38,541 nucleotides of DNA from a virus: IMG/VR virus record IMGVR_UViG_3300031391_000006, positions 1 through 38,541 of that record; one strand, 5' to 3'. Shown piece after piece: positions 14,093 through 21,858 of this stretch. The translations under genes were made by a program, and so were the position numbers. The notes beneath the pieces were generated by a model. The model worked only from the letters and a program-made list of their open reading frames with translations, was not told the DNA's origin and made no database searches. How positions within the stretch are numbered: the stretch's first letter is position 1; each line of letters starts with the position of its first letter.

Positions 14093-15259
14093 ATGGCAAA
14101 TGCAGTCACATTCACAAATCTTGCACCAATCCTTTACCGTTCTATGGACCGGGTTGCACGCGAACTTACGGGGGTAATTCCCTCTTGTATCGTCAATTCT
14201 TCCGGTGTCACTATTGCGGCACAGGGTGACAAGGTTCAGTCCTTGCGCACAACTGAAGCAATTGACAAAGCAACTTACACCCCCGGCATGGTTGTCCCTT
14301 CCAGTGGTGATAAAGTCAACGTCATGGACGAATTCAACCTTACGGAATACGTGGGCAAGGAACTTCCGTTGACAGGCGAAAACACCAAGAAGCTTCAGAA
14401 CATTGCCATGTATGGCAAATGGGTTGAAGACGAGTTTGCGCAAATTATCCGTTCCATGATTAACGAAATGGAAGCTTATATGGCGGGCATTGCTTACCGT
14501 GGGGCTTCTCGTTACTTCGGCACAGCGGACACAAACCCGTTTGCAACCAACATCAATGCACTTGCCCAACTTCGCAAGGTTCTAAAGGACAACGGTGCCC
14601 CAACAGATGGTGGTCAATTGTCCTGTGTGTTTGATACAGTAGCGGGTGCAAGTCTGCTTTCCATTGCACAGCTTCAGAAGGTCAATGAGGCGGGCAGTTC
14701 TGATTTGCTCCGTCAAGGTGCGCTTGGTTCCCTCACAGGCTTCTTGCTTAAAGAATCGGCAGGAATCCAAACACACACAGCGGGCACAGCAACCGGATTT
14801 GACGCAGCAGGTGCGGCGGCAATTGGTGACACAGTGATTGCAGTTGATGGTTCAGACGAGGGCACAATCCTTGCGGGTGACGTTGTTACCTTTGCGGGTG
14901 ATACCAACAAATATGTTGTCAACAGTGCAACCGCTTCGGGTGCCGCTTCCGGTAACATCACACTAAACCGCAACGGACTTCGTGAAGCAGTTGCGGACAC
15001 AGTTGAAGGCACCATTGGTGGTGATTACACAGGCAATGTTGCTTTTCACCAATCCGCAATTGAGTTTGCCGCCCGCGCCCCGGCACAACCTGAAGGTGGT
15101 GACAGCGCAAGTGATGTGATGATGATTGTGGATCCACTTACAGGAATTCCGTTTGAATTCCGCATGTATAAGGGTTACGGCATGAACAAGATTGAAGTGA
15201 ATGCCTTCTATGGTGGTAAAGTTTGGAAGTCCGAATTTGTCGCAGGTCTGCTTGGCTAA
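14093..15259 (+). CDS. Major capsid protein, P22 coat type
   Basis: This 388-residue protein begins MANAVTFTNLAPILYRSMDR, a typical opening for the P22 coat family, an HK97-fold variant. I-D-K-A-T-Y-T-P-G-M-V-V-P and N-L-T-E-Y-V-G-K-E-L-P-L-T-G follow in the family order. Residues about 240-305 (I-G-D-T-V-I-A-V-D-G then G-D-V-V-T-F-A-G-D) form a beta-rich inserted domain like the I-domain of P22 coat. The C-terminus contains F-R-M-Y-K-G-Y-G-M-N-K-I-E-V-N-A-F-Y-G. It is followed by a strong terminator, which would raise the abundance of the scaffold-coat message. Confidence 0.9.
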   Translation: MANAVTFTNLAPILYRSMDRVARELTGVIPSCIVNSSGVTIAAQGDKVQSLRTTEAIDKATYTPGMVVPSSGDKVNVMDEFNLTEYVGKELPLTGENTKKLQNIAMYGKWVEDEFAQIIRSMINEMEAYMAGIAYRGASRYFGTADTNPFATNINALAQLRKVLKDNGAPTDGGQLSCVFDTVAGASLLSIAQLQKVNEAGSSDLLRQGALGSLTGFLLKESAGIQTHTAGTATGFDAAGAAAIGDTVIAVDGSDEGTILAGDVVTFAGDTNKYVVNSATASGAASGNITLNRNGLREAVADTVEGTIGGDYTGNVAFHQSAIEFAARAPAQPEGGDSASDVMMIVDPLTGIPFEFRMYKGYGMNKIEVNAFYGGKVWKSEFVAGLLG

Positions 15260-15291
15260 CTCTAAACGCTAAACGTTTGACATTTACAAAC

Positions 15292-15320
15292 GCCCCCTGT
15301 TGATTCAGGGGGCATTTTTT
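15292..15320 (+). terminator. Rho-independent terminator after the coat gene
   Basis: An 8-bp stem GCCCCCTG/CAGGGGGC (15292-15299, 15306-15313) with a 6-nt loop is followed by ATTTTTT. It lies 33 nt past the coat stop. Confidence 0.88.
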
Positions 15321-15346
15321 ATACCAACTCACAGAGAATTGAAATT

Positions 15347-15685
15347 ATGAATACAAAAATTAAGGTAACAAAATCCGGGTATTTCGCGGGCGGCTATCAC
15401 TCAGAAGGTTCAGAAATTGAACTGACACCAAAGCAGCTTGACTGTGTCAAACGTCGAGACCGGGGCTTCGAAGAGATTGAAGCTTTCAGCCCTGAAGGTG
15501 GGCCAAAGATTGCTACAAATGAAGAACCCCAAGAAGACGAAACAGGCACAACCCCAAAGGGTTCATCTGTAAAGGAACTGAAAGCAACCCTTGATGATGC
15601 GGGCATTGAATACGCGGCAAATGCCAAGAAAGCAGACCTTCAAACTTTGGTGGACAACATCACAAGTGCTGAAGGTTTGATGTAA
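15347..15685 (+). CDS. Small head protein with HeH/SAP-like C-terminus
   Basis: This 112-residue protein begins MNTKIKVTKSGYFAGGYH. Residues 1-45 look like a small beta domain, followed by an acidic Pro/Thr/Glu linker (50-73). The C-terminal 35 residues (S-V-K-E-L-K-A-T-L-D-D-A-G-I-E-Y then K-A-D-L-Q-T-L-V-D-N-I) form the helix-extended-helix pattern of HeH/LEM or SAP-like domains, which in phages often ends small proteins after the coat gene. A decoration or connector role is likely from position. It is bracketed by terminators on both sides. Confidence 0.7.
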   Translation: MNTKIKVTKSGYFAGGYHSEGSEIELTPKQLDCVKRRDRGFEEIEAFSPEGGPKIATNEEPQEDETGTTPKGSSVKELKATLDDAGIEYAANAKKADLQTLVDNITSAEGLM

Positions 15686-15706
15686 AGCCCGGTTTCAGTG
15701 ATTTTC

Positions 15707-15740
15707 AAAAGCCTTGCCTTTCTATGGGGCAAGGCTTTTT
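15707..15740 (+). terminator. Terminator after the HeH-domain gene
   Basis: A 12-bp stem AAAAGCCTTGCC/GGCAAGGCTTTT (15707-15718, 15728-15739) ends in T5. The next gene starts at 15750, so a TTG-initiated frame beginning inside this hairpin was not used. Confidence 0.85.
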
Positions 15741-15749
15741 GTTGTCCAC

Positions 15750-16253
15750 ATGGCACTTGTAATTGAAGACGGGACAGGCAAAACAGACTCTAATTCCTTT
15801 GTGACGGCAGCGGAAGCAATCACGTATGCAGGGGACCGGGGGTTTAGTTTCCCATCGGTCACAGCGGATGTTGAAAAGCTGTTGATCAAAGCCTGTGATT
15901 TCATCCTTGGGCTTGAGAACAAATTCCAAGGACTGCGCACGGAGCAAAACCAGCGTATGCCTTTTCCGCGTGTCCGGGTGTTAATCTTCAACAATGTTGA
16001 CTACATCGCGTTTGACGAAATCCCGGAGCGCGTCAAGGAAGCACAAATGAGGTTTGCGGTGTCTGCCCATACCTCAGAGCTTCGCCCGGATGGCACAGGG
16101 CAAGAGGTTATCAATGAGAAGGTAGGACCCCTGCAAGTTCAGTATGCAGAGCGCGGCTCAGGATCAGTGACGCCACAATTTAATCAGGCAATGGATTTAA
16201 TCGCCCCATTTTTTGAAAATGAAGGTGGGCAACTCATTGTTGACCGGGCTTAA
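15750..16253 (+). CDS. Head-tail connector, DnaT-like family
   Basis: This 167-residue protein starts at the ATG at 15750 (MALVIEDGTGKTDSNSFVTA). The opening V-I-E-D-G-T-G-K-x-D-S-N-S-F-V-T followed by A-x-x-Y and repeated helices is the hallmark of the phage family labelled putative DnaT-like ssDNA-binding. Genomic position and structure generally make these gp6-like adaptor proteins below the portal. The segment R-M-P-F-P-R near 70 and the P-E-R-V-K-E-A-Q helix are typical. The following genes complete the neck. Confidence 0.8.
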   Translation: MALVIEDGTGKTDSNSFVTAAEAITYAGDRGFSFPSVTADVEKLLIKACDFILGLENKFQGLRTEQNQRMPFPRVRVLIFNNVDYIAFDEIPERVKEAQMRFAVSAHTSELRPDGTGQEVINEKVGPLQVQYAERGSGSVTPQFNQAMDLIAPFFENEGGQLIVDRA

Positions 16254-16256
16254 ATC

Positions 16257-16814
16257 ATGGCTTTTAATTACACACAAGCGGCGGCAACCGCCAAAAGACT
16301 GATTGCCAACTTCGGCGCGGTCGGAGAGATTCGTGCCTACAATGGTGTAATTGATGGTGTCACCGGATTAGTCACAGATGACTACTCAAAGACTGTGGCA
16401 ACCCTTGTGACAGTGCCTTCGGTTGATTCACTGATACGATTTGATGACACCTTTAAGGAGTCACTGGCGACTGGCAAAGCGCGGGTTTTCTTGGTTGCGG
16501 CAAGTGGTCTTGCTTTTGCACCAGAGCCGGGCAACTGCATTTTGCATGAAGGCAAGCTTTGGGAAATTGGCAGTGGTCCCGGTCAAGGTGGGGTGATGCC
16601 ATTGAATCCGGCAGGGACTGCGGTAATGTTTATTTGTGGGTGCATGTTAGGGGGGCGCAACCCAGATCCCATGAGTGCGTTCTCGGGTGAATCCCTCGAA
16701 CTTTTTGAGCATTACGGTGACACGCTGGAACAAATGTTTGCAGCGGGAGATCCGCTAAACCAGTTTGTTAATGTGGCTCTCCCACAGAGTTTTAAACTTA
16801 CCCAAAACCAGTAA
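16257..16814 (+). CDS. Head-closure (stopper-like) protein with appended 41-residue C-terminal module
   Basis: This 185-residue protein begins MAFNYTQAAATAKRLI. The N-terminal 125 residues have the opening helix and beta-barrel style of head-closure proteins (A-K-R-L-I-A-N-F-G-A-V-G-E-I-R-A-Y, then segments near V-A-T-L-V-T-V-P). The last 41 residues (16689-16814, E-L-F-E-H-Y-G-D-T-L-E-Q-M to the end) are closely similar to the C-terminus of the minor tail protein at 21859, with about 26 identical positions. The head domain should end before that module, so it looks like an added tag. Function of the core is assigned from position and fold pattern. Confidence 0.7.
   Translation: MAFNYTQAAATAKRLIANFGAVGEIRAYNGVIDGVTGLVTDDYSKTVATLVTVPSVDSLIRFDDTFKESLATGKARVFLVAASGLAFAPEPGNCILHEGKLWEIGSGPGQGGVMPLNPAGTAVMFICGCMLGGRNPDPMSAFSGESLELFEHYGDTLEQMFAAGDPLNQFVNVALPQSFKLTQNQ
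16689..16814 (+). repeat. C-terminal module, copy 1 (partner at 22237-22362)
   Basis: This is the matching module at the end of the head-closure protein. In both cases it is followed within 10 nt by the next gene start, so the segment behaves as a C-terminal unit attached to unrelated folds. Confidence 0.9.
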
Positions 16815-16820
16815 AAAGTA

Positions 16821-17276
16821 ATGAGTAGTTTTGCAGCAGATGTGAACAAATGGGCTGACAAGGCGATTAAGGAGTTTGACCAATTGCGGCGGGCGGTTAT
16901 TTTTGAACTCTTTTCTTCGGTTATACTAGATACCCCAGTTGCGGAAGGGCGCTTGCGCGGTAACTGGCAAGTTTCTTCAAGTGGTGCACCTTCTGGCACA
17001 GTTGACTTTGTGAAAACTTCAGCGGGTGTTGAGTCAAAATCAAGCAAAGAAGTAAAAAGCCCAAGCGGGCCGGTGTCCATCGGAAAGGTCAAAGCAGTTG
17101 AAAGGCTGGTTTTGGAGGGTAAACCGACAGTTGACCAAACGGTCTTTATGTCTAACAATTTGCCATACGCATATAAAATCGAATATGACGGATGGAGTCA
17201 CACCAAAGCCCCCAAAGGCATGGTCCGCAAAAACTTTATCCGGATTTCCCAAAACCTGAAAAAATTCAATGGCTGA
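16821..17276 (+). CDS. Neck / tail-completion protein, HK97 gp10-like
   Basis: This 151-residue protein begins MSSFAADVNKWADKAIK. The pattern A-V-I-F-E-L-F, then T-P-V-A-E-G-R-L-R-G-N-W-Q-V-S near 39-52, then S-N-N-L-P-Y-A-Y-K-I-E-Y-D-G-W-S and A-P-K-G-M-V-R, is the standard outline of HK97 gp10-like connectors that join tail to head. The stop overlaps the next gene by 8 nt. Confidence 0.8.
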   Translation: MSSFAADVNKWADKAIKEFDQLRRAVIFELFSSVILDTPVAEGRLRGNWQVSSSGAPSGTVDFVKTSAGVESKSSKEVKSPSGPVSIGKVKAVERLVLEGKPTVDQTVFMSNNLPYAYKIEYDGWSHTKAPKGMVRKNFIRISQNLKKFNG

Positions 17277-17697
17277 TACAGACGTAGAAAAAGCACTTTT
17301 GACAGCGGCCAAGAGCTTTCTTGATGCCAACGGCTTCACGGGTGCAATCAACTGGGAAAACAGCATTTTTGACCCAGCGGGAAAATCCAAGTGGGCAAGC
17401 GTTTTCTTTGTGCCTAATGTGCCGGATGTGCTCACACTTGGCACACAAGGTGATGACAGAATGACAGGGTTCTTGCAGATTGATTTGAACGTGCCACAAG
17501 GGACCGGGGGCGGGTCAATGAGACCTTGGCTTGACGCTTCCCGGCAAACGTTCGTTGCAGGCAAGACTTTCACACAATCAGGCCAAAAGGTCGCAGTAAT
17601 TTCAGCCGGGTGGGGGCAGGGTAGAAATGTTGACAACTGGTTCAGGAAGTCGTTAACTGTTGCTTTCCGTTCCGATTTACAAAGAGCCAATATCTAA
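17269..17697 (+). CDS. Tail terminator protein
   Basis: This 142-residue protein begins MADTDVEKALLTAAK. It matches the outline of the DUF4128/tail-terminator-like family: an N-terminal helix, W-E-N-S-I-F-D-P near 30, V-F-F-V-P-N-V-P, a G-F-L-Q-I-D-L-N-V-P strand at about 66-75 and a final strand T-V-A-F-R-S. It would cap the tail tube and bind the neck. Its position between gp10-like and tube genes is canonical. Confidence 0.8.
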   Translation: MADTDVEKALLTAAKSFLDANGFTGAINWENSIFDPAGKSKWASVFFVPNVPDVLTLGTQGDDRMTGFLQIDLNVPQGTGGGSMRPWLDASRQTFVAGKTFTQSGQKVAVISAGWGQGRNVDNWFRKSLTVAFRSDLQRANI

Positions 17698-17709
17698 CCA
17701 AAACACAAT

Positions 17710-18639
17710 ATGTCTGATTCAGCACGTCATAATCTTTTCCTTCTCGCAGAGTCCACTTACGGCACCACGCCGAGCTCAGATCCCGAGTTTGTTGACATTC
17801 GGCACACAGGCACAACCCTTGCGCTCACCAAAGAAGGCACTATTTCCGAAGAGCTACACTCAGACCGACAAATTCGTGACTCCCGGCACGGTGTCAAAGC
17901 AGTCGGTGGTGACATCAATTTTGAGCTTTCTTATGGCTCATTTGACACGTTGCTTGAGGCGGTCTTGCTCGGCACATGGTCAACCAATGTTTTGAAAGCA
18001 GGTGTCACTCGTCGCTCGTTCTCGATGCTTCGCCATTTCACAGACCAAGCTTCTGGTGACAAACCCTATCACCTGTTTAGCGGCATTGAACTCAACACGC
18101 TAAATCTAAATATCCCTGTTACAGGTCTTGTGACTGGATCTTTTGGGACACTTGGCAAGGGTCTGACTCTCTTAGGGGATCTTTCCACGCTGGGGACTCC
18201 TACTTTTACAGACCCAACCACAACAGCCCCTTTTGACGGCTTCACAGGGTCAATTACTGAGGGTGGCACAGCAACCTCAGTAGTCACAGCAATTGACCTG
18301 ACTCTGGCAAACGGCCTGGCACCTATCTACCACATCGGCAGTGACGAGACCTCTTTGCCATCGATTGGGCGTTGCACACTCAATGGCTCCATTACGGCGG
18401 TTTTTCAAAATGCGGCATTGTTTGATAAATTTGTCAATGAGACCGAGTCCGCTCTGGTTGTGACTCTGGAAGACCCAGCGGGCAATACTTATGAAATCAA
18501 TTTGCCTCGTATCAAATACAATGGTGGACAACCAGATGTTTCAGGCGAGGGGTCAATCGTTCTCACTCTGCCAATACAAGCGCTTTACAAAGTTTCGGAT
18601 TTGTCCAATATTGTGATCACACGCGCAAACGCTTCTTAA
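17710..18639 (+). CDS. Major tail tube protein
   Basis: This 309-residue protein begins MSDSARHNLFLLAESTYGTT. The opening (R-H-N-L-F-L-L-A-E-S-T-Y-G-T-T-P), R-Q-I-R-D-S-R-H-G-V and G-D-I-N-F-E-L-S-Y-G-S-F-D segments match the Phage_tube_2 family. The long beta-rich sequence suits a tube subunit plus a surface domain. A strong terminator follows, as expected for a highly produced structural protein. Confidence 0.85.
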   Translation: MSDSARHNLFLLAESTYGTTPSSDPEFVDIRHTGTTLALTKEGTISEELHSDRQIRDSRHGVKAVGGDINFELSYGSFDTLLEAVLLGTWSTNVLKAGVTRRSFSMLRHFTDQASGDKPYHLFSGIELNTLNLNIPVTGLVTGSFGTLGKGLTLLGDLSTLGTPTFTDPTTTAPFDGFTGSITEGGTATSVVTAIDLTLANGLAPIYHIGSDETSLPSIGRCTLNGSITAVFQNAALFDKFVNETESALVVTLEDPAGNTYEINLPRIKYNGGQPDVSGEGSIVLTLPIQALYKVSDLSNIVITRANAS

Positions 18640-18669
18640 AACTCTTCTCAGGGGTGAGATGATAGGGGG

Positions 18670-18705
18670 AACCCCACTACTGATTGCTCAGTAGTGGGGT
18701 TTTTT
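18670..18705 (+). terminator. Strong terminator after the tail tube gene
   Basis: A 14-bp perfect stem AACCCCACTACTGA/TCAGTAGTGGGGTT (18670-18683, 18688-18701) with loop TTGC runs into a T6-7 tract. It separates the tube gene from the tail-assembly genes. Confidence 0.92.
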
Positions 18706-18721
18706 CTGTTGCAATGCGGAT

Positions 18722-18735
18722 GAAAAACGTTCTTT
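18722..18735. promoter_or_regulatory. Degenerate palindrome-type operator before the tail chaperone
   Basis: The sequence GAAAAACGTTCTTT resembles the early-box palindrome but lacks the TTGAC partner. It lies 9 nt before the plus-strand start at 18745, where it could be a regulator site on a late gene or a chance A/T match. Confidence 0.35.
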
Positions 18736-18744
18736 GTTTGCAGC

Positions 18745-19176
18745 ATGAATGAAATGAACGAATTTTTTACACGCGACAAAGCCAATGAGGGTGTCGAAGT
18801 GCCTTTGTATTTACCCACGGGAGCCAAATCAAAACACTGGCTGAAACTGCTCGGTGTTGACTCAGGGGCATACACGCTTGCAACTGCACGGATGCGCCAA
18901 GCACTCCAAGGTATCCAAGCGGAAGCGGACAAGATCGAAGACAAAGAAGCCCGGTTTGTGTTTGTGAATGGCAAGCAAGAAGAGTGGAAAAACCGAGTCT
19001 TATCGGCCTGCATCTCCGCTTGGTCTTTTGAAGCCGAATGCACCGAAGCCGAGAAACTAAAATTTCTTGAGGCGGCGCCACAAATCGCAAACATAGTTGA
19101 CACTTTTATTGCAGACAGACGGCTTTTTTTCGGGATGGGGCAGACAAACTCGAAAGTTTCGCAAGAAGCGAAATAG
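18745..19176 (+). CDS. Tail assembly chaperone, short form
   Basis: This 143-residue protein begins MNEMNEFFTRDKANEG. It has the composition and position of the lambda gpG-type chaperone, between tube and tape measure. L-Y-L-P-T-G-A-K is near 20-27 and a helical C-terminus extends to F-F-G-M-G-Q. It would bind the tape measure during tail assembly. A slippery T-TTT-TTC at 19125-19131, in the correct phase, lets a fraction of ribosomes shift -1 into the downstream frame. Confidence 0.8.
   Translation: MNEMNEFFTRDKANEGVEVPLYLPTGAKSKHWLKLLGVDSGAYTLATARMRQALQGIQAEADKIEDKEARFVFVNGKQEEWKNRVLSACISAWSFEAECTEAEKLKFLEAAPQIANIVDTFIADRRLFFGMGQTNSKVSQEAK
19125..19131 (+). promoter_or_regulatory. Programmed -1 frameshift slippery site
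   Basis: The heptamer T TTT TTC lies in the zero frame of the chaperone (codons CTT TTT TTC). The -1 frame is open from here to 19466 and is the frame of the second chaperone segment. This is the usual site type for tail-chaperone frameshifting in siphoviruses. Confidence 0.8.
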
Positions 19177-19466
19177 AGCTTAGTCTGCCCATTGAAGGGG
19201 CCAAAGGATCAAAAAAGACACACCTGCTCAAAGCCTATAAACAGACAGGTGTGATACCGACAGAGTTGCAGGATCAGCCGGAGTGCCCGGAATACCTCGC
19301 TCATGTGTGGGGTTGGTTTGTCGAAATCCGCTCCGGGGGGTCTTACAGTTGGGCAGAGGTTGACGCTTGGGCACGGCTTAAAGGGGTGCAGTTGAGCGGC
19401 TATGATACAGAGTTGCTTTCTATGCTCAATGGCGTCTTTATGTCGGTAAATGGAAGATGTAACTAG
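19131..19466 (+). CDS. Tail assembly chaperone, frameshift extension (gpT-like)
   Basis: After a -1 shift at 19125-19131, translation continues R-D-G-A-D-K-L-E-S-F-A-R-S for 111 residues, making a fusion of about 240 residues. This segment contains Y-L-A-H-V-W-G-W-F-V-E and W-A-E-V-D-A-W-A-R-L, a Trp-rich helical pattern usual for the T part of G-T chaperones. It has no obvious start of its own except an internal GTG at 19251, and it overlaps the tape measure start by 17 nt. It is best read as the C-terminal part of the fusion, not a separate gene. Confidence 0.78.
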   Translation, partial: RDGADKLESFARSEIELSLPIEGAKGSKKTHLLKAYKQTGVIPTELQDQPECPEYLAHVWGWFVEIRSGGSYSWAEVDAWARLKGVQLSGYDTELLSMLNGVFMSVNGRCN

Positions 19467-21855
19467 CCTAGTTTTAAAAGTGGAGAGCAAGCAAGTCGGG
19501 AAAGCTTCTAAGGAGCTTGACGGACTGACAGGCGCGTCAAAGAAGACCGAAAAAGCAACAGACGGTGTAGTAGGTGCTTTTAAATCTCTGATCGCTCCTT
19601 TACTTGCGGTCATCTCGGCAACGGCGGCGCTCAAAAAGCTGGTGAGCATCACCAGAGAGTTTGACATCCTAAATGCTCAGTTGATCACTTCGACAGGATC
19701 GGCTGAAAATGCTGCAATTGCATTCGGCGCAATCCAAGATTTCGCCACTGAAACCCCCTTCCAACTCGGTGAGGTGACAGAGGCGTTCGTGCAACTAGTC
19801 AACCGGGGTCTTGACCCGTCTGAAGAGTCTTTGACCAATATAGGCAATTTCGCTTCGGCATTCGGGCGCAACATCCTTGATGCGACCCGCGCGATTGGGC
19901 AGGCGACCACAGGCGAGTTTGAGAGTCTTAAACAGTTTGGTATTGTCTCAAAAAAGATCGGTGACGAGGTGCGTTTTACTTTCAGAGGTATCACCACAAC
20001 GGTCGGTTTCAATGCTCAAGAGATTCAGGGTTACATGAATGATCTTTCGGCAAATAACTTTGCCGGGGCTATGGAAGCACGAATGGGCACGTTAGATGGT
20101 GCTTTGTCGAACATGGCAGACTCTTGGGACAAATTGTGGCTGACCATATCCACAGACAGCCCAATTGGGGACGCTATCGAGACAGTGGTTTTAAAAGGGA
20201 TTTCTTTCCTCGAAATGCTTGAGGAAAAAGTGAGGTCAATGTCTGGTGAAGAGACAAGGCCGCTGAGGGAAATTGTGGCTTCTTTTGATGCAGTCTCTGA
20301 GAGTATGGGAAATTTGGATACAATGGACCGGGCTTTTGCGTCCACTAACCGTTCATTCCGTAGTTTGCGCGAAGAGATCGAGAAGTTTTCAAAGGCTGAG
20401 ATAGATTTAGCGAGACAACAAAACGCGCTGGACACTGTTGAGGCAAGGGAATCGGCGCTAAAAGGGCTGACAAGGCTAAGAGGAGAAAGAGTATCTGAGT
20501 TTGCGGTGCGCAAAAAAGCCAGCGAGTCAGAACTGTCATCTCTTGCTGTTGAAAAAGCTTCTATTCAAGCAAAGATTCTCCTGTTGGAAACTGAGATTAC
20601 AAAACAAAGAGAAGCAAATGGGGTTAGTGACGACAGGTTAGAGCAGTTTATGAACTCAGGTGACCTCGGTGGCCCGACGGATGGCATGACTAAGGCTTTT
20701 GAGAAAATCAAAACGTCATTGCTCAATGAAGAAGACGCAATTGAGCACAGTTACCAAGCGCGGCGGGGAATCGTCACCGCCACGATGGAAGCCACCAATC
20801 AAGAACTTGCAAATATCACAGAGGCAAGAGCAGACATTTTAGCAGGTGACCAAACTGAGGATACACCGGAATACTTAAAAACGCTCAAGCTAAGAGAAGA
20901 AGAGGCGCAGGCGGTCTATGCCAAAGGAACAGAGACTTTAGCACTCCTAAAATCAGAGCGTGATTTAGCACTTTTTGACAGCGCACAAGAAAGCCCAGCA
21001 CTGACTCGGCTACAAGCAGAACTTGACGCAGAATATACAATCAGAGAGGAAGGGTTTCTTGAGCAAGAATTGCAGATTACAGATAAGTATGACCGTGACC
21101 TTGAACTTTTGGAAGAGTCCCTTGAAAACCAACACCTGACTAAGGAGAAATATTTGGAGCTTGAGAAAGCACTTGAGGAAAAGCAGACCAAAGACCTCGA
21201 AGCTCTCAAAAAGAAAGAGGCACTTGCGACGCAATCCGCAATGGCAAATCAAAACATAGCAATTTTGAGTAGCGCGGGGAGCCTTACATCTGATTTGCAA
21301 GGTTTAGCTGAAGAGGGCTCAAACGCTCAAAAGGCACTGTTTGCAGTTACCAAAGGGATTCAGATTGCACAGGCTATTTTAAGCACAGAGCTTGCGGCAA
21401 GACAAGCGGCGGCGGATCCGACAAACCCCACTTTCTTTGGTAAGATTGCGGCTTCAACGGCGATTCGCGCCCTCGGTTACGCTTCAGTCGGTGTAATGGC
21501 AGGCACGGCAATCGGCAGCTTCGCAGAGGGTGGCATAGTGCCGGGTGGCAACTTTAACGGCGATGGTGTGACAGCAAACGTGAACAGTGGGGAAATGATT
21601 TTGAACTTCTCACAGCAAAAACAACTGCTCAACATGGCAAGTGGTAGCTCGCAAGGTGGCGCTGCAAAGCCGGCAGTCATTAACATTGAGAATTTTGGGG
21701 GTGGTGCGGTTGAGGTCCAAGAGTCCGAAACGGACAATGAACAAATCATCAACATTGCGGTAAACCGGGCAGTGTCTAGGGTGGACAACAGCATAATGAC
21801 CGGGCAGGGTAGCACAAACAGAGCCTTGAAACAGTATGACAGGCGCAGGGCATAA
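19450..21855 (+). CDS. Tape measure protein
   Basis: This 801-residue protein begins MEDVTSLVLKVESKQVGKAS, the usual N-terminal form for tail-length rulers. Residues about 75-230 hold the tape-measure core (F-A-T-E-T-P-F-Q-L-G-E-V, then A-T-T-G-E-F-E-S-L-K-Q-F-G-I near 151-164). Long helical coiled-coil stretches occupy about 280-640, and hydrophobic segments lie at about 615-700. The C-terminus has F-A-E-G-G-I-V-P-G-G, typical of such proteins. Using the family rule of about 0.15 nm per residue, the tail would be near 120 nm. It is the longest tail gene after the tip protein. Confidence 0.9.
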   Translation: MEDVTSLVLKVESKQVGKASKELDGLTGASKKTEKATDGVVGAFKSLIAPLLAVISATAALKKLVSITREFDILNAQLITSTGSAENAAIAFGAIQDFATETPFQLGEVTEAFVQLVNRGLDPSEESLTNIGNFASAFGRNILDATRAIGQATTGEFESLKQFGIVSKKIGDEVRFTFRGITTTVGFNAQEIQGYMNDLSANNFAGAMEARMGTLDGALSNMADSWDKLWLTISTDSPIGDAIETVVLKGISFLEMLEEKVRSMSGEETRPLREIVASFDAVSESMGNLDTMDRAFASTNRSFRSLREEIEKFSKAEIDLARQQNALDTVEARESALKGLTRLRGERVSEFAVRKKASESELSSLAVEKASIQAKILLLETEITKQREANGVSDDRLEQFMNSGDLGGPTDGMTKAFEKIKTSLLNEEDAIEHSYQARRGIVTATMEATNQELANITEARADILAGDQTEDTPEYLKTLKLREEEAQAVYAKGTETLALLKSERDLALFDSAQESPALTRLQAELDAEYTIREEGFLEQELQITDKYDRDLELLEESLENQHLTKEKYLELEKALEEKQTKDLEALKKKEALATQSAMANQNIAILSSAGSLTSDLQGLAEEGSNAQKALFAVTKGIQIAQAILSTELAARQAAADPTNPTFFGKIAASTAIRALGYASVGVMAGTAIGSFAEGGIVPGGNFNGDGVTANVNSGEMILNFSQQKQLLNMASGSSQGGAAKPAVINIENFGGGAVEVQESETDNEQIINIAVNRAVSRVDNSIMTGQGSTNRALKQYDRRRA

Positions 21856-21858
21856 ACA

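Noticed and set aside
15262-15290. A rightward promoter with TTGACA just before the coat-gene terminator
   Set aside because: No -10 sequence follows at suitable spacing, and the terminator hairpin lies immediately downstream.
19251-19466. A separate 71-residue gene starting at a GTG
   Set aside because: The frame is open further upstream to an in-phase slippery heptamer, so it is better explained as the frameshift extension of the tail chaperone.
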